Source: Amborella trichopoda (lineage: Eukaryota > Streptophyta > Magnoliopsida > Amborellales > Amborellaceae). Taken from it: a stretch of 64,000 nt of DNA. The DNA lies in contig NW_006494865.1 of assembly GCF_000471905.2 (NCBI RefSeq), forward strand, positions 177,633 through 241,632, read 5' to 3'. The notes under the pieces are model-generated. The model ran no database searches. It had not been told where the DNA came from and saw nothing but the letters and a program-made list of their open reading frames with translations. Below, one piece after another: positions 34,724 to 46,660 of this stretch; position 1 is the stretch's first letter; the number at the start of each line of letters is the position of its first letter. Made by a program: the position numbers and the translations under genes.

Positions 34724-35545
34724 AATTACAAGGTTCTAGACAAAGATTCCCAAACCACTGCTCCACCAGTACGAGGGGACCTCCTGACACAAGTCCTAAG
34801 TGAAGATGACTCAGATCCTACTGAACCCTCAACTTCTCAACCATGGATAGTCCATCATGGGCGGATTAGACTCAAGTCCTTAAGGCGAGAAGTACTTCGT
34901 CAAGCTAGGGCAGTTCATAAACTTAGCGAGATGGATCAACCGCTACCAATGAAAACCAGGAGAAGTCGGGCACCAAGGGCTACTCTCCAGAGAAACAAGA
35001 CTGCTCAATTGCCAATTGAGCAAGAATTTCTCAGACCTCTTTCGTCATTACCGACCTTGTAGGACTTTATCCCCGGTATGATCTTCCTCACTTCCTTACC
35101 CCATCAAGAGGATATATCTGAGTCATCTTTTACTCGGAGTATATCCTGTGAGGGTGACGACCTTAAAAGCACTCCCCAACGGTCTAAGCAGGGAAAAGAC
35201 CTAAAAGACTCCCTGCACACGTCCAATTCTAACGATGACACAAAATGTTGCGCAGATCAGTCCGATGAGGGGAATGTCCTTAAAAGTCCCTCACTTACTG
35301 ATCCTTCTCCTTCTTCTTCTTCTGCTTCTCATCCCTCCTGTTCTATGTCTCCTCCAGGTGCAACCTTGAAATGTCCAAACTTCGAGGCCCTTGACAAAGA
35401 ACTTGAAGGAAGCAATATAAGCAGGACGCAAGGGAGGCGGTTGAAAAAGATGCCAGCTCAAGCAGCTAGATTCTTCACAGCTGTTGACGCCTTGGCGGCT
35501 CAAGCCAAAACAAAGCCATCTTCTTCAAAGAAGCACAAGAAGTAA
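34724..35545 (+). pseudogene. gag: T element 3 gag C-terminal region
   Basis: QLPIEQEFLRPLSSLPTL near 35005, then an open frame 35078-35545 with two copies of a GDDLKSTPQRSKQGKDLKD / EGNVLKSPS-like charged unit, a Ser-rich run, and a basic C-terminus (SSSKKHKK). Matches element 1 at 14990-15380 and element M at 53390-52790. Low complexity, probably disordered. No catalytic motif. Confidence 0.6.
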
Positions 35546-35593
35546 AAATCGAAGAAATCCCAATGGCCCCTTGAGACTAACTTTGAGCAGAGA

Positions 35594-37365
35594 TTGAGAG
35601 AATCAAGGGGGCAAAGCTTCTATTCTCAGGAAGCTTACCACATGGTACAAGTCTATGAAGTATCAACCAGTGCGGGACAAACACTGCAGACACCCATTCA
35701 AAGACCGTGTGATTCATCTGAGGATGTTTCTCATCCCACAAGCGCTAAATCTCAACTTCCCTATAACCTTCAAATTAAACTCCCACAACTGGATACGATG
35801 TCCATATTCAAAGCCGATCTTTTTGTGCCTCAGTTCGAGAAAGATGAAGAAATCATGACCTACCCTGGAGCTCTATTAGAGGCGGAGATGTCAGGATCAT
35901 GGCTCTCTGCACTTGAGATTAATGAGAAGACATCTGAGGTCAATGATGAAGAGTTGCTAGAAGCCTCAGAAGAATGGGAAGGAGGCAGACATGCCACAAC
36001 TGATGACCTCGAGGAGATAAATCTAAGAGAAGAAGCTGACCCCAAACCCACTTTCATATCAACAAATATGTCGTCGGAAGAGAAGGAGAATTTTACTGTC
36101 TTCTTGCAAGCAAATCGAGATTTCTTTATCTGCCATTTTCATGAGATTCCTGGGTTAGATCCTTAAGTCTCAGTTCACCATCTCGCCATCGATACCTCTA
36201 TCAAACTTGTCAAGAAGAAATCAAGAAGGTTCAGGCCTGACCACGAAATGCAGATAGATGTTGAGGTGACCAAACTCAGACAAGCAGGCTTCAATCATGA
36301 AGTCAAGTACTCAAAGTGGCTAGCAAATGTTGTTCCAGTCAAGAAGAAGAATGGCCAAATTAGGGTTTTCATTGACTTTCGCAGTTTGAATATCGCCTAT
36401 CCCAAGGATGACTTCCTGTTGCCATTCACAAAGATGCTCATTGATTCTACAACTCATTGTAAGATATTCTCCTTCATGGACGGATACTCCGGGTATAATC
36501 AGATACAAATGAACCAGAAGATGAGGAAGCCACCTCATTCTTGACTCCAAAAGGGGTCTTCTGCTAATGATGCCTTTTGGATTGAAGAATGTGGTGCCAC
36601 ATATCAAAGGGCAATGACAACCATCTTCAAGGATATGATGCACAAGGAGGTCGAATGTTGTGCAGATGACTTGGTGGTAAAATCTAAAGAGAAATACTCT
36701 CATATGAGAGACCTCGAAAGTGTGTTTGAGCGGTTATGCCTTCAATAGCTTAAAATGAGCCCGCTAAAATGTTCTCTTGGCTTGCATTCAGGAAAGTTCT
36801 TGGGGTTCATTGTTAGACACCGAGGCCTGGAAGTTGAGCCAGTCAAGATCAAGAAAATCCAAGAAAAGTCGTCGCCAACTACACTACTAGAGTTGTTCTC
36901 TCTTCAAGGGCAGTTGGCGTACATCCGTAAGTTCATCTCAAATCTCTTAGATTATTGTAAACCCTTTACACACCTATTAAAAAAAGATACCCCATTCATC
37001 TGGGATGAAGCATGTCTGGTAGCCCTCAATGGCATCAAGCATTATTTGCTCAACCCTCCAGTGCTTTCAACACCGGTACTGGGAAAACCTCTCATCCTAA
37101 ACATGACCACTCTGGACGGGTCACTCGGAGCATTGTTGACATCGAATAATGATGAAGGGAAATAAACCGCACTGTACTATCTCAGCTACAGGATACAAGG
37201 GGCCGAGAAGAATTATCCCCCTATAGAGAAGATGTCCGTGGCCTTGATCTTCGCGGTACAAAAGTTCCACCACTACTTGCTCGGTCATGAAGTAAAACTT
37301 ATATCCAAGGTAGATCCCATAAAGTTTCTCATAGGACAAATGAGCCTGAGCTCGGTGAAAACACT
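35594..37365 (+). pseudogene. T element 3 pol: reverse transcriptase
   Basis: The frame 35594-36166 covers the acidic pre-RT segment (SEVNDEELLEASEEWEGGRH, DLEEINLREEADPKPTF) and the RT entry (NRDFFICHFHEIPGLDP). RT then continues: KSRRFRPDHEMQIDVEVTKL, EVKYSKWLANVVPVKKKNGQ, IRVFIDFRSLN, FSFMDGYSGYNQIQM, a broken stretch at 36540-36640, then CADDLVVKS in place of YVDDLVVKS. The two Asp are kept but Tyr and Val are changed. The connection domain (FSLQGQLAYIRKFI, FTHLLKKDTPFIWDEAC) runs into the first part of RNase H (SLGALLTSNNDEGK, stop, EKMSVALIFAVQKFHHYLLG) and stops at about 37365. The protease expected between gag and this segment is missing. Confidence 0.85.
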
Positions 37366-37399
37366 GCAGCCCTCACCTCAGAAGCAAGGCATCTTGAAG

Positions 37400-38566
37400 T
37401 CTCTTAGTCCGTCACCTGACTCTGACCTCCTAGAAGAAACGCTCAATGTCATGGTAATTAATGACCTGAACGAAGCTCAAGTGGAGCGAATGAACAAGTT
37501 CGAGGAAATGATGCAAGCCATTCTGGGGAAGATGGAGCACCTAGAAGCCTATATGTCCCCTTGTTTGTCTGATTCCCCGACTGGTGAGGACACAGCTCCT
37601 TGACAGACTCCCCCACCAGTCTCCCAAGACAACTCCCCTTCTTGCAGTGTCTCCAAAACAGACATAGATGCCATGGTCGCCCATTGCCTGAAAAGTAAGG
37701 TCCCATGTATGTAGGAGATGCCACTCTATCAAAAGCCATATCCTTCGTACATTGACCAGGTGCCATTTCCCCCAAACTACCAAAAAGGGAAACTTCCCCT
37801 ATTCAATGGTACCACGTCTCCTCACCAGCATTTGGCCCACTTCTAAGAGGCCTACTGGTAGATGGCAACTGATGGAAGTCTTCTCCTCTGCCAGTTCATC
37901 GAGACTCTCGAAGGGCTAGCCTTTCAGTGGTATGCTCGGCTGCCACCAAACTCGGTGCACACTTAGCAAGAAATGAAGCAGTTGTTCTACCAAATTTTCT
38001 ACGAAATCCAAAGGAACATGGAAACCATCGAGCTCCTCACTCTGATGTAGGAGCCTGGTGAGCCGATTGACAAGTTCATCACCCGCTGGAGAGAGTTGGC
38101 AACTTTTCATGCCACTCCTATGAATGAAAAGGAAGCGGTCCAAACCTGCATACAGAACATGCTTCTCGAGATCGTACTACATGTCGAGGCATCCAATCCA
38201 CCCTCCATGCCAGAGCTCATCTTCAAGGTAGTTCGTATCATGGGATTGTTCAAGCACCATGGCAGCCCACATCATCTACCTGCCGACTCAAACCCTCGCT
38301 CCAATAGTCGAGGCAATCAAAAGGCAGTGATCAGCACGACCATCACCATGGCTGACACCAAAGGCATGGCTCTTCAAACTCTCGACCACTTTAAGGCACA
38401 GAGGCCTCAGGCTGGAGATAAGCAGCAATCCTACAATGCGGTCCCACCTCCTAAAAACAGTAAACGAAATGACCACGAGACCCAGCACCAGAACAAGGTT
38501 TACCCCTTTGACACGGAGTGGACCCCTGCACTGCTCCAACTATTGTTAGAACAAAACATTATCTAG
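37400..38566 (+). pseudogene. gag: Second gag segment joined to RT
   Basis: Directly after the broken RNase H the sequence restarts at gag: EETLNVMVINDLNEAQVERM at 37435, then NYQKGKLPLFNGTTSPHQHL near 37780, LLCQFIETLEGLAFQWYARL near 37880, EKEAVQTCIQNMLLEIVLHV near 38125. It ends at LLQLLLEQNII with a stop at 38564, before the zinc-like motifs. It is closer to gag of element 1 (12834-13960, for example PPPKN, KVYPFDxEW) than to gag of element 3, so it comes from another element. Confidence 0.75.
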
Positions 38567-39060
38567 TGCCAAGGGTCACCTACACATCAGACCATCAAAA
38601 GGTTCTGCGTGTCCCCATCGCTCTTCTAGAGACAGAACTGACATATTAATCGCCACGAAAGGTGCTCTGGATCCAATCCTCCCTGAATAAGGGGATAGCC
38701 AGCAGCCAAAAGAAGGTCATACACTTCTTAGGAGTCATCAAAGAAGTACAGGCCGACAAGAGTGAGCTCTCTGGCTCTCAGGAACAAGACCCTATGACAG
38801 AGCTGAGAAGCAAGGTGCATAACACTTAAAGGAGTTTGTCCCTGAGACTAAGACTTATGACGAGCTCAAAAGAAATGTACCTCGAATTGAAGCCAAAGCT
38901 CCCCCTAAGTAGATCGCTTACAATGAGCAAGCTCATCAAATCATGAGAACCATGAATTTTGAGCCCTTCTCCAATCAAACACTCAGGGGTAAGGAAGCAA
39001 ATGCTCCCCCATTCGAGGTCATTGAAGCCACAGCTGCCAGAACATGAAGCAAGGAGTGGG
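38567..39060 (+). pseudogene. 3' internal tail, second copy
   Basis: Matches 16640-17160 of element 1: cagaccatcaaaaggttctgcg, tgaataaggggatagccagc, then LKEFVPETKTYDELKRNVPR near 38825 and a SLKPQLPEHEARS-like end. Gag is followed at once by this tail, so protease, RT, RNase H and integrase have been skipped, as in a deletion derivative. Confidence 0.55.
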
Positions 39061-39239
39061 CTATTCTTTCTTGTCTCAAACTATGAAAGGGTGGAAACAG
39101 TGAAAGTAAAGAAAAAAGAAGAACAAAAGACATTCCATTCACAAGAAAGAGAAATGAGTATTGCATTCTTCAAGGAAAAAATATTACAAATGCCTTTCCT
39201 TTACCAAAAAAGAAATGCAAAGACGGCACTATCAAAAGC

Positions 39240-40379
39240 GGTCGATAACCCTCTCTCTATATTCTTTGGTTGAAGCCTTCACTCGCTTAATCTAGGCCCT
39301 CAATTCGGCCGCCATATTAGCCTCATGGTCCACTAGAGCCAGCTACTTTCTCAAGGAGTTCCCAAGGTCCAGTAACTTCTAGCCTAACTCCTTGTCAATG
39401 GCTTCCCAGGCTGCTGTCTCCTCTTCCAACTCCTCAAGCGCTCACGCTCATTTAGCGATTTTTGCCTTCATGGCCTATACCTTGCCATGGCACATCACAG
39501 CTTTCTCGGCAAGGGAGGACCTCTGGGAGGTGGTAGCATCTATTCCCTCACATGGACATCAACTAACTCTCATTCTTGCCTGAGGGAATTCTCTAGCCAT
39601 TCCATCTTCGAATCCTCTAGTCGCTTGATAGCCTCCTCTACCCTCAGAGCCTCCGTCCTCCGTCCCACTAGCTCATTGGTAATGTTGTCGAAGTAAGGAG
39701 GTGCTTCAGGCACACTTCCAGCGATGACCCCCCTCATCAATGAAAGCGTTGTGCCTCTTCAAGGGGCAGGTCTTTCAGCATCTGAAAACCAGCTCACAAC
39801 ATTTCAAATAAAACACCCGCTATTCCACTAAAAGTGTGCTTGGGTAACGTGGCAAAAGCAACCACAGCAGTAGGAATCTAGGCCGCAGCCAAAGCCTCAG
39901 GGTCCCCGGATTCAGGAACAACCCCATGCTGCTCTGACACCTCAGCAACGGCCTTCGCGCTCTGGCCATGGGTCATGACCACACCAGGCTCGTCCTTTTC
40001 ATGACCAAGCACCATCGCTTGGTCCACTACAAGCACCACAACCATAGCCAAGGCAAGACTGACCTCTTCGCTTAGAGCCACTACCCCAATCTCATGATGC
40101 CCCATAGTAGCTTCCTCCTCTAAGGTAGCGACCACTCCCCGTGGCCCCTCTTCTTGGACCATCCCCACCTCTGGAGGTTTGACACCCTCTCTTGTCCTTC
40201 CTTGCCCTTGTCTTCTGCGGCGATCATTTCAGCAACATGCTCCCCCATGGTGCCTGCCTCCTCTACGGTCATGGATGCTACCCCTGGACCCTCCAAGCCT
40301 AGCCCTTAGGGTGTCTTACTTTCGTGCTCCCCACAAATGAATCGCTCGAAGCAGTTGCCTCGTACTTCTCGGATGGCTC
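39240..40379 (-). pseudogene. Antisense ORF, C-terminal helical tail
   Basis: On the minus strand this follows the PMD ORF described next and matches 17288-18055. It encodes an Ala/Val/Glu-rich segment (40168-39878) and Leu-rich helical stretches towards 39240 that suggest coiled coil. Stops and frame changes throughout. Its role in the family is unknown. Confidence 0.45.
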
Positions 40380-43213
40380 CTATTCGATTCCTTGGCCTCG
40401 GTATTTTCTAATAGCACAAGCTCTATCGAGATTTCCCTTTCCTTGGTCGGTTGGGTAATTATCAGCACCCCAACAGCCCGCCTCGTTAAGAGTTCTCCCA
40501 TCATCCCCATCTACCATCATTAGGACTGAGCCCTCCCCTTCAGCCTCGGGTGTCGCTTCCTGTTCTGAAGCAATTTTGATTGGGGCAGTAGGCTTTGTGG
40601 AATCTGCTCGAGTCTCTGAAGATTCAGGAGAAGATTCAGGTGAAAGAGAAGGTGAGGCCTCGAGAGCAGAAGGCAAGGGGGAAATATCAAGAGACGCACA
40701 ACCCTCCGAAGAAGCCAAGAGTGAGGAGCCATCTTCTGACTCATGAATCACTGGGACCCTACGCCCTTTGCACCCCAAGGCCATGATTGCCTTCTTGGCT
40801 GGGGAACGAGGAGTCGCTGAGGCAACATGCTTTTCCTTCTTCCCCTTCATCTGCTTGGGCTCAATAACCTGCCCTTCCTTCTTCCCCTTCATCGGCTTGG
40901 GCACAGCAACTGGCTTTGTCTTCTTTCTTATCGTTGGCTCAAGTGCAACAACCTGTCTTTCCTTCTTCATTAGCTCGGACTCAACAGCCTGCTTTTTCTT
41001 ATTCCCTTAGATCGGGCTCAGTAGCTTTCCTTTTTGTTTTCACCGGTTCGGCTCGGAAGCTTGCTTTTTGCTCAGGTGAAGTAGCCTCCCTTTTCTTCTT
41101 CGCCAGCTCGATAGCAGCAACTAGCTTTCTCTTTTTCCCTTGTGCCTGCTCAGGCATGGCAGCCATTAAAGTCCCAAACTTGGAAGAACTAGCGGCTAAT
41201 TTGCTATGAGGGTCGCTCCCTATCAGCTCATTTAAGTCTTGAACAGGACGCCCTTCGTACCCGGAGACTTTATAGCCTTCCTTCCATTTGAAGATCTCAG
41301 AGAGGTAGTAAAAAATACTCCCTGTCTTCTTCTCCAAACTAAGAAACCACATCAAATATTTGTCCACAGTAAGTCGGCAAGGTCGCTCGAGTATATGTCA
41401 ATCATAAGGAAAGCCTAGGGTAAAGATTTCTTCTAGGGGAGGGGTCACTGCTGGGTGTCTTGGCTCCAGCGGCCATCCTCCCCTTTCTAGGGGTGGTCTG
41501 CATCCCAGTACCCCTTGTTCATGATTCTCCACTAATGATCATGGGCTTTGGTTACTAGTGCCATTCTTCCAAAATGAGGCAACACATACTTATTGTCCTT
41601 GGTGGCCTCCGGGCATGTGGCCCAAGCAGTACAAATGTGCTTCGGGAGCCAACTCTCTTGGTGGGTTCCCAATTCATCCTTCTTCCAACGGGTCGCCTTG
41701 CTATGCCGCTTATCAAAGTGCACAGAGAACGGGCACCCCTGATCCAACCCATGCTACCGGGTGAACCGGTGAGGAAAGTAGCCCTCAAGCTTCACGCCAT
41801 GGACAGTGCGATAGACGAGAAAGCCGCCTCTGACACTTAGCATATACAACAATTCTTTCGGGCTGCTGAAGTCACCATCCAGGTGATGGTGCAGCTCGTC
41901 AACGTACACGTGGGCGATGATGCTTTCAACTAGAAATGCCACCCAAGTCATGTGGAGGTGGTTGGTGAAAAACAGGTTGCGAGCATGATCCAGGGATGGA
42001 AAATTGCCTTCTGCCTGGCAATTTTCAACAAAAATGGCCACATGTTGTCCTTTAACTCCTTGGTTCTGAGGAACGTGTTCTAAAAATAAGCTCCAAGCCT
42101 GCCATACACATAATGGGCTGGGAAAGAAGTCTTGAAATCTCCCAAGGAGGCCTCCCCCGCTTCTATGACATTCCCCCCTTCCTCCATTTGTACGGTCTGC
42201 CCCTAGAAATGGCACCCATGCCATAATAAATATAAGTGCATAATCCCTCCCCCGTGCCATGTCACAAGCCACGTAAAAGGTGTCAAGACGAATAATGTCT
42301 GACCCTCTCGGTAGGGCAAATTTGCTCAAGAAAAGTGCAAGTATGTCGCCAAGAAGACATGCTTATTCTTCTTCCGTAGCATAGAAACTTGTGGGGTTTC
42401 CTTCCCCTCTTTGCTCGGTGACAGTCCAACTTCATCTGCATAGTCTCCATAAAAGAAAGCTACCCATTTGGCAAAGGTAACCCGCCCTTTCTTGGGCTCA
42501 TCATAGAGTTGTTGATAAATCTTGAACAACTCTTGAAGCCATGCTGGAGGGTCTTCTTTACCTATCTTCTCTCCTTCAAAAAAGACTGAGTTAGGAGGAA
42601 TAAACACGTCGTACAAACTACCCAAGAGCAGCAACCCACCAATGAAGTACAGGTCCATCAGTGAAATCCCTGCCTCTCCGTGACCGAGCAGCCATGTATT
42701 ACTACAATGGCTCCAAGTCTCCATCAACACTTTGACCATGTTTGAACAACTGTCGTAGTAGCTCACCGAGCACTGGAGGGTAGCCTGTAAAAGCCAGTCT
42801 CAAAATATCCTTGAATCCCGCAACACTTTCAGGGTCTAAGAGGAATACCCCTTTATGTCCTAGTGCTCCCCTTGTACCGACAGACCGAAAGAGGACCATT
42901 GCATGCCTGGGGTTTCCAAGTTAACATTAAAGGCTACATTTCTATGCAGGAAATGCAGAAGGCCTACCCCTTCCTCTATGCTCAGGGCTCCATCATTGTC
43001 TTCCCATGTCACCAACTGAATGGGGGCACTCACAAAGGTGACGCTCAAAGGACACCTGGGTTCACATAAGGCTGAGGTGCGCCAGATCAGCTCACCTCTC
43101 ACCAAGCTCTCGTCAGTGAATGCATCAGTATTGAGCTCCCCTTCTCGCGAGAGGTTCTTCACTTCTAGAATAAGCCTCAAAGAATCAGACATTAGAACAA
43201 AAGCAAACGGCAC
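40380..43213 (-). pseudogene. Antisense ORF with plant mobile domain (PMD-like)
   Basis: A minus-strand coding region, antisense to the gag and RT of element 3, broken into about six frames. From the start: MPFAFVLMSDSLRLILEVKN (43213), EDPPAWLQELFKIYQQLYDE and GRVTFAKWVAFFYGDYADE (frame 42766-42326), preceded by HCSNTWLLGHGEAGISLMDL, then ATYLHFSMSKFALPRGSDII and RLDTFYVACDMARGRDYALI (frame 42329-41754). This order (W-L-GEA-ISL-DL, PPAW...F-W, F-LP-GSD-IR) is that of the aminotransferase-like/plant mobile domain carried by some plant retrotransposons and MAIN/MAIL1-like genes. A Lys-rich part with two MKGKKE units (40970-40380) and an acidic Ser-rich part follow. Antisense extra ORFs near the 3' LTR are described in Tat elements. 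Assignment of PMD is by motif reading only. Confidence 0.65.
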
Positions 43214-43599
43214 TAGACGACCATGAAGAAATTGCGCTCACCAAGGCAAGACTATCACCGTCTTCCAACTAAGACGCTATCGCCGTCTTGCAGTCAAAGG
43301 CTAGACTATCACCGTCTACCACCAAGAGGGAATCGTCGTTTCGCTATCAATCAAGGACTATCGATGTCCCATGAACCAAGGCTTATTAATGCCTTACTCC
43401 AGCCATCAGCACATGCCGCACGTGGGTCCCTTGAAATCCAGACACGCTGCCTGACACTTGCGGTGTGGCTTGTCACCGCGCTGTGGAGGGTGACCATTCA
43501 TCATCCCATGACTCCTCACCTCCTCAAACGTTATGGTCTCCAAACCCTTCCTTTTCCCACCAGCGCTTTCTCTGCTTGATACTGGAGTAAACCTTCCAC
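43214..43599. other. Region upstream of the antisense ORF
   Basis: Holds five to six ctatcaccgtctt/ctatcgccgtctt...aagg units at 43240-43400, related to the array at 18055-18310. No coding signal. By position it would hold the promoter of the antisense ORF, but I see no convincing TATA element. Confidence 0.5.
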
Positions 43600-44260
43600 T
43601 TCCATCCATCAAGAAAACCTTTCCTGCCTTATGCTTGATACTGAAGTAAGAGAAAACCACTGAAAGTCCCCAGAAGACTTCCTTGAGACTTTGGAGAGAC
43701 CTCATGAAGATCTTGGCCAGTTCTGGGGATGTTCTGAGACTTTCAAAATTTCCACTACTTGTTAGGTCTCTATTGAGTGGGGGCGCCATGTTGATAAAAA
43801 ATACCTTCCTACAACATGCCCCACAGAATGTTGTGCTTCGAGAGAATAAAGAAGTGCAATCATCTGGAAGTTTTAGGGATCTTTTCAAAGTCCAGACCCT
43901 CAAGAGACTATCTACAGTTCCATAGCATGAGGCCTCTTTCAGAACCTCCTAGTATCGAACCAGGCCTTTTGTGAAAGCTAAATGCTATGAACCTTTTCTT
44001 GGAGTTGTTTGCTTCTACCCCAGGTTTGCTTTTGATGCTCACGGTATCTCCTGTAGGTCTCATCTAGTGGGGTTCAGTCCGGGGACTTTTAACTCAACCC
44101 AAAATTCTTGTCCCATGTAGGCTAGGGGGTTCGACGAAGACTAACCTCGAGCCTATGGAAAGTTAGACCCTGGCTTCATTAGTTTCTGGCCTTTGCGATG
44201 GTTCTTAGAATTTTTGGAGGGATCTTTTAGTCATCATCCTCACCCTCAAGGACTATTGTT

Positions 44261-44715
44261 ATCATTGAGAGATCTTATGCGGCTCTCACTCCCTTATGAG
44301 TCATGTCGTGGGGGATCTTATGCGGCTCTTAACCCCTGGTGAGCCATTGAAACTGGGGAGATCTTTTGAGGCTGTCACTCCCAGATGAGCCATGAAAATT
44401 GGGAGATCTTATGTGCTTTCACTCTCTAACGAGCCATGTCATGGGGGTCTTATGCGGCTCTCACCCCCTGGTGAGCCATTGAAACAGGGGAGAACTTATG
44501 AGGTTCTCACTCCCTGATAGGCCACAAAACTTGGGAGATATAATGTACTCTCACTCGTTGATGAGCCATGTCACGGGGGATCATATGTGGCTCTCACCCC
44601 CTGGTGAGCCATTGAAACTGGGGAGATCTTATGAGGCTCTCACTCCTTGATGATCCACGATACTTGAGAGATATTATGTGCTCTCATTCCTTCATGAGCC
44701 AAGAGATTGGGGTGT
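44261..44715 (-). repeat. Higher-order minisatellite (about 45-bp monomers)
   Basis: About ten monomers of the type gggagatcttatgcggctct/cactccctgatgagccat. Three kinds alternate. One has caccccctggtgagccattg, one has gaggctctcactccctgatg, and one has tatgtgctctcactc with gagccatgtca. They form a trimer of about 135 bp repeated three times. The related LTR at 20455-20490 has one monomer only. Confidence 0.85.
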
Positions 44716-45609
44716 TGGCTGAGACTATGGAAGTGTGTCGACTTGCTTTGTCAGTCCAAGCACCCTTTCATGGGTTTTCACTTGAACAGGAGAAGTGGTG
44801 TCGTGAAGATGGTTTTCACTAACTTATGTTATTTCCGGGCTCTTTTACTAATGACTTTGTGGCCATGTCCACCCTTTTTATCCATTTTTCCTCACGGTGC
44901 CCTTTTGGGGTTTTTACTATGCCTGGGTCTATTTTTCTACAAAACTCTCTTACTCACGGTTTAGTGACCATGCCCATCTGTCACTTTTACTCATGGCGTT
45001 CCCTTGTCCAGGTGTACACCATGGCTAGTTTTTTTAGAGAAGGCATGTTTTATGGTCTTGCCTTCGAGACCTACGTGCATCCTTTTAATATCATGCGCTC
45101 AGGATGTGCACTATAGTTTTAAGGTCATACAACTGGACTGTGGTGGTAAGGAATGGCAGCCTGTAAAGGCCATGGAGTGAGTTTGGTGATGACTTTGACC
45201 CACTTGGGGAGACGACATGAAGTTGCCTGTAAAGAGTTGATGATGAGTGAGTGAATAATGGTGACCCACTAACCAGGTGGCGAGACGGCTCGTCGTTTGG
45301 TGAGCATGGGTAAGACTCATTGGGAAATGAGATGAAAGATGGTGAAGATGGCCTGCACACCTGAATGGGCCGGTTAGGGAAGATGTGCGTGCCAATGGAT
45401 ATAAAGGGTGTGTGCACATATGTCGACTCACTGACAAGGTAATGGAATTGATGTAGGAGGCCCGAGCACACGAATGGGCCGGCTAGGGAAGACATGAGTG
45501 AGAAGAAGAAGAGGGTATGCGCACACCAACGGGTTGGTTAGGGAAGGCGTGCATGAAGATGCACGCAAAAAGGGAGGTGTGCACGCACATGGGGTGTCTT
45601 TAAGGTCAT

Positions 45610-46660
45610 GCCTCCTGAACCTAGGCGAAGCAGTTTAACATCATGCAGCCAGGATTTGCACTATGGTTTAAGGTCATATAGCTCCGACCGCGGTTATGTA
45701 GTTTAAAGTCATGCAACTAGGACCGGGCAATTTAAGGTCATGCGACTAGAGCTCCGCTACAGTTATGGTCATATAGTTTGGATCGTGGGTATGTAGTTTA
45801 AGGTCATGCAACATGGATCGAGCATGGGTCGCCATGTCAGTAGGGCTGCATGGGGGGATTGGTATGTGGATAGTAATTTGACTCCCTAGGGATAAAGATA
45901 GTTAAGGCTATCCACATGTGAAAAGATGTAGATGATGGTAGTGACCCTATGAGGGGTAGTTAACGGGAGAGGCCTCACTGGGGATTAGGAGGGCCAGTGT
46001 GGCTCCACGGGGATCATGAATATTGGTGTGCATGGAACTCTGATAAGTTAGAGCACAGATGAACCTCACCATGGGTTGAAGGAAGGATGACACTAACTCC
46101 CTAGAGATGATGGATAAGTACGGCCCTTACATACATCTAACTCCGTTAGGGGTCTAGTTGGAGTTATGCGTATCGACCATTCGTCATACTGCAGGTTTCA
46201 GTTTTAGGGTTTGGTAGCTTGGACCATGGTTGTGCAGTTTAAAGCCATACAGCTAAGACAATGCATTTTGTGGTCGTGCAACTAGACCTTCACTACAGTT
46301 TAGCGTCATATAGTTTGGACCATTGTACTAAGCCTTTTAACACCATGCGGCTAGGACAAGCACTATGGTGTAAGGTCACACAGCTGGACCATGGTCGTAA
46401 GTTTAAGGTCATGTGACAAGGATTTTGCAGTTTCAGCTTGTGCAACTAGACCTCTGCTACAGTTTAAAGTCATATAGTTTTGACCGTGGTCATACAGGTT
46501 TGAGTCATGAGACACTATGGTTATGCAGTTTAGATGGACTGTGGCTGTGCTGTTTAAGGTCATGCAGCACGGACCGTGACACTGTAGTTTTAGGTCATGC
46601 AGCACAGACCATGGCTGTGCAGTTTAAGGTCTTGCAGCACGGACCGTGGCGTAGTGAGGG
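45610..46660 (-). repeat. gcatgaccttaaactgcat minisatellite, minus-strand copy
   Basis: Units read taaggtcatgcagcacggac on plus (46550-46650), with further units at 45610-45830 and 46190-46480. Same unit as 18490-18990 in reverse complement. Confidence 0.85.

Noticed and set aside
40768-41209. Plus-strand Phe/Ser-rich ORFs opposite the PMD region
   Set aside because: Shadows of the Lys-rich minus-strand coding sequence.
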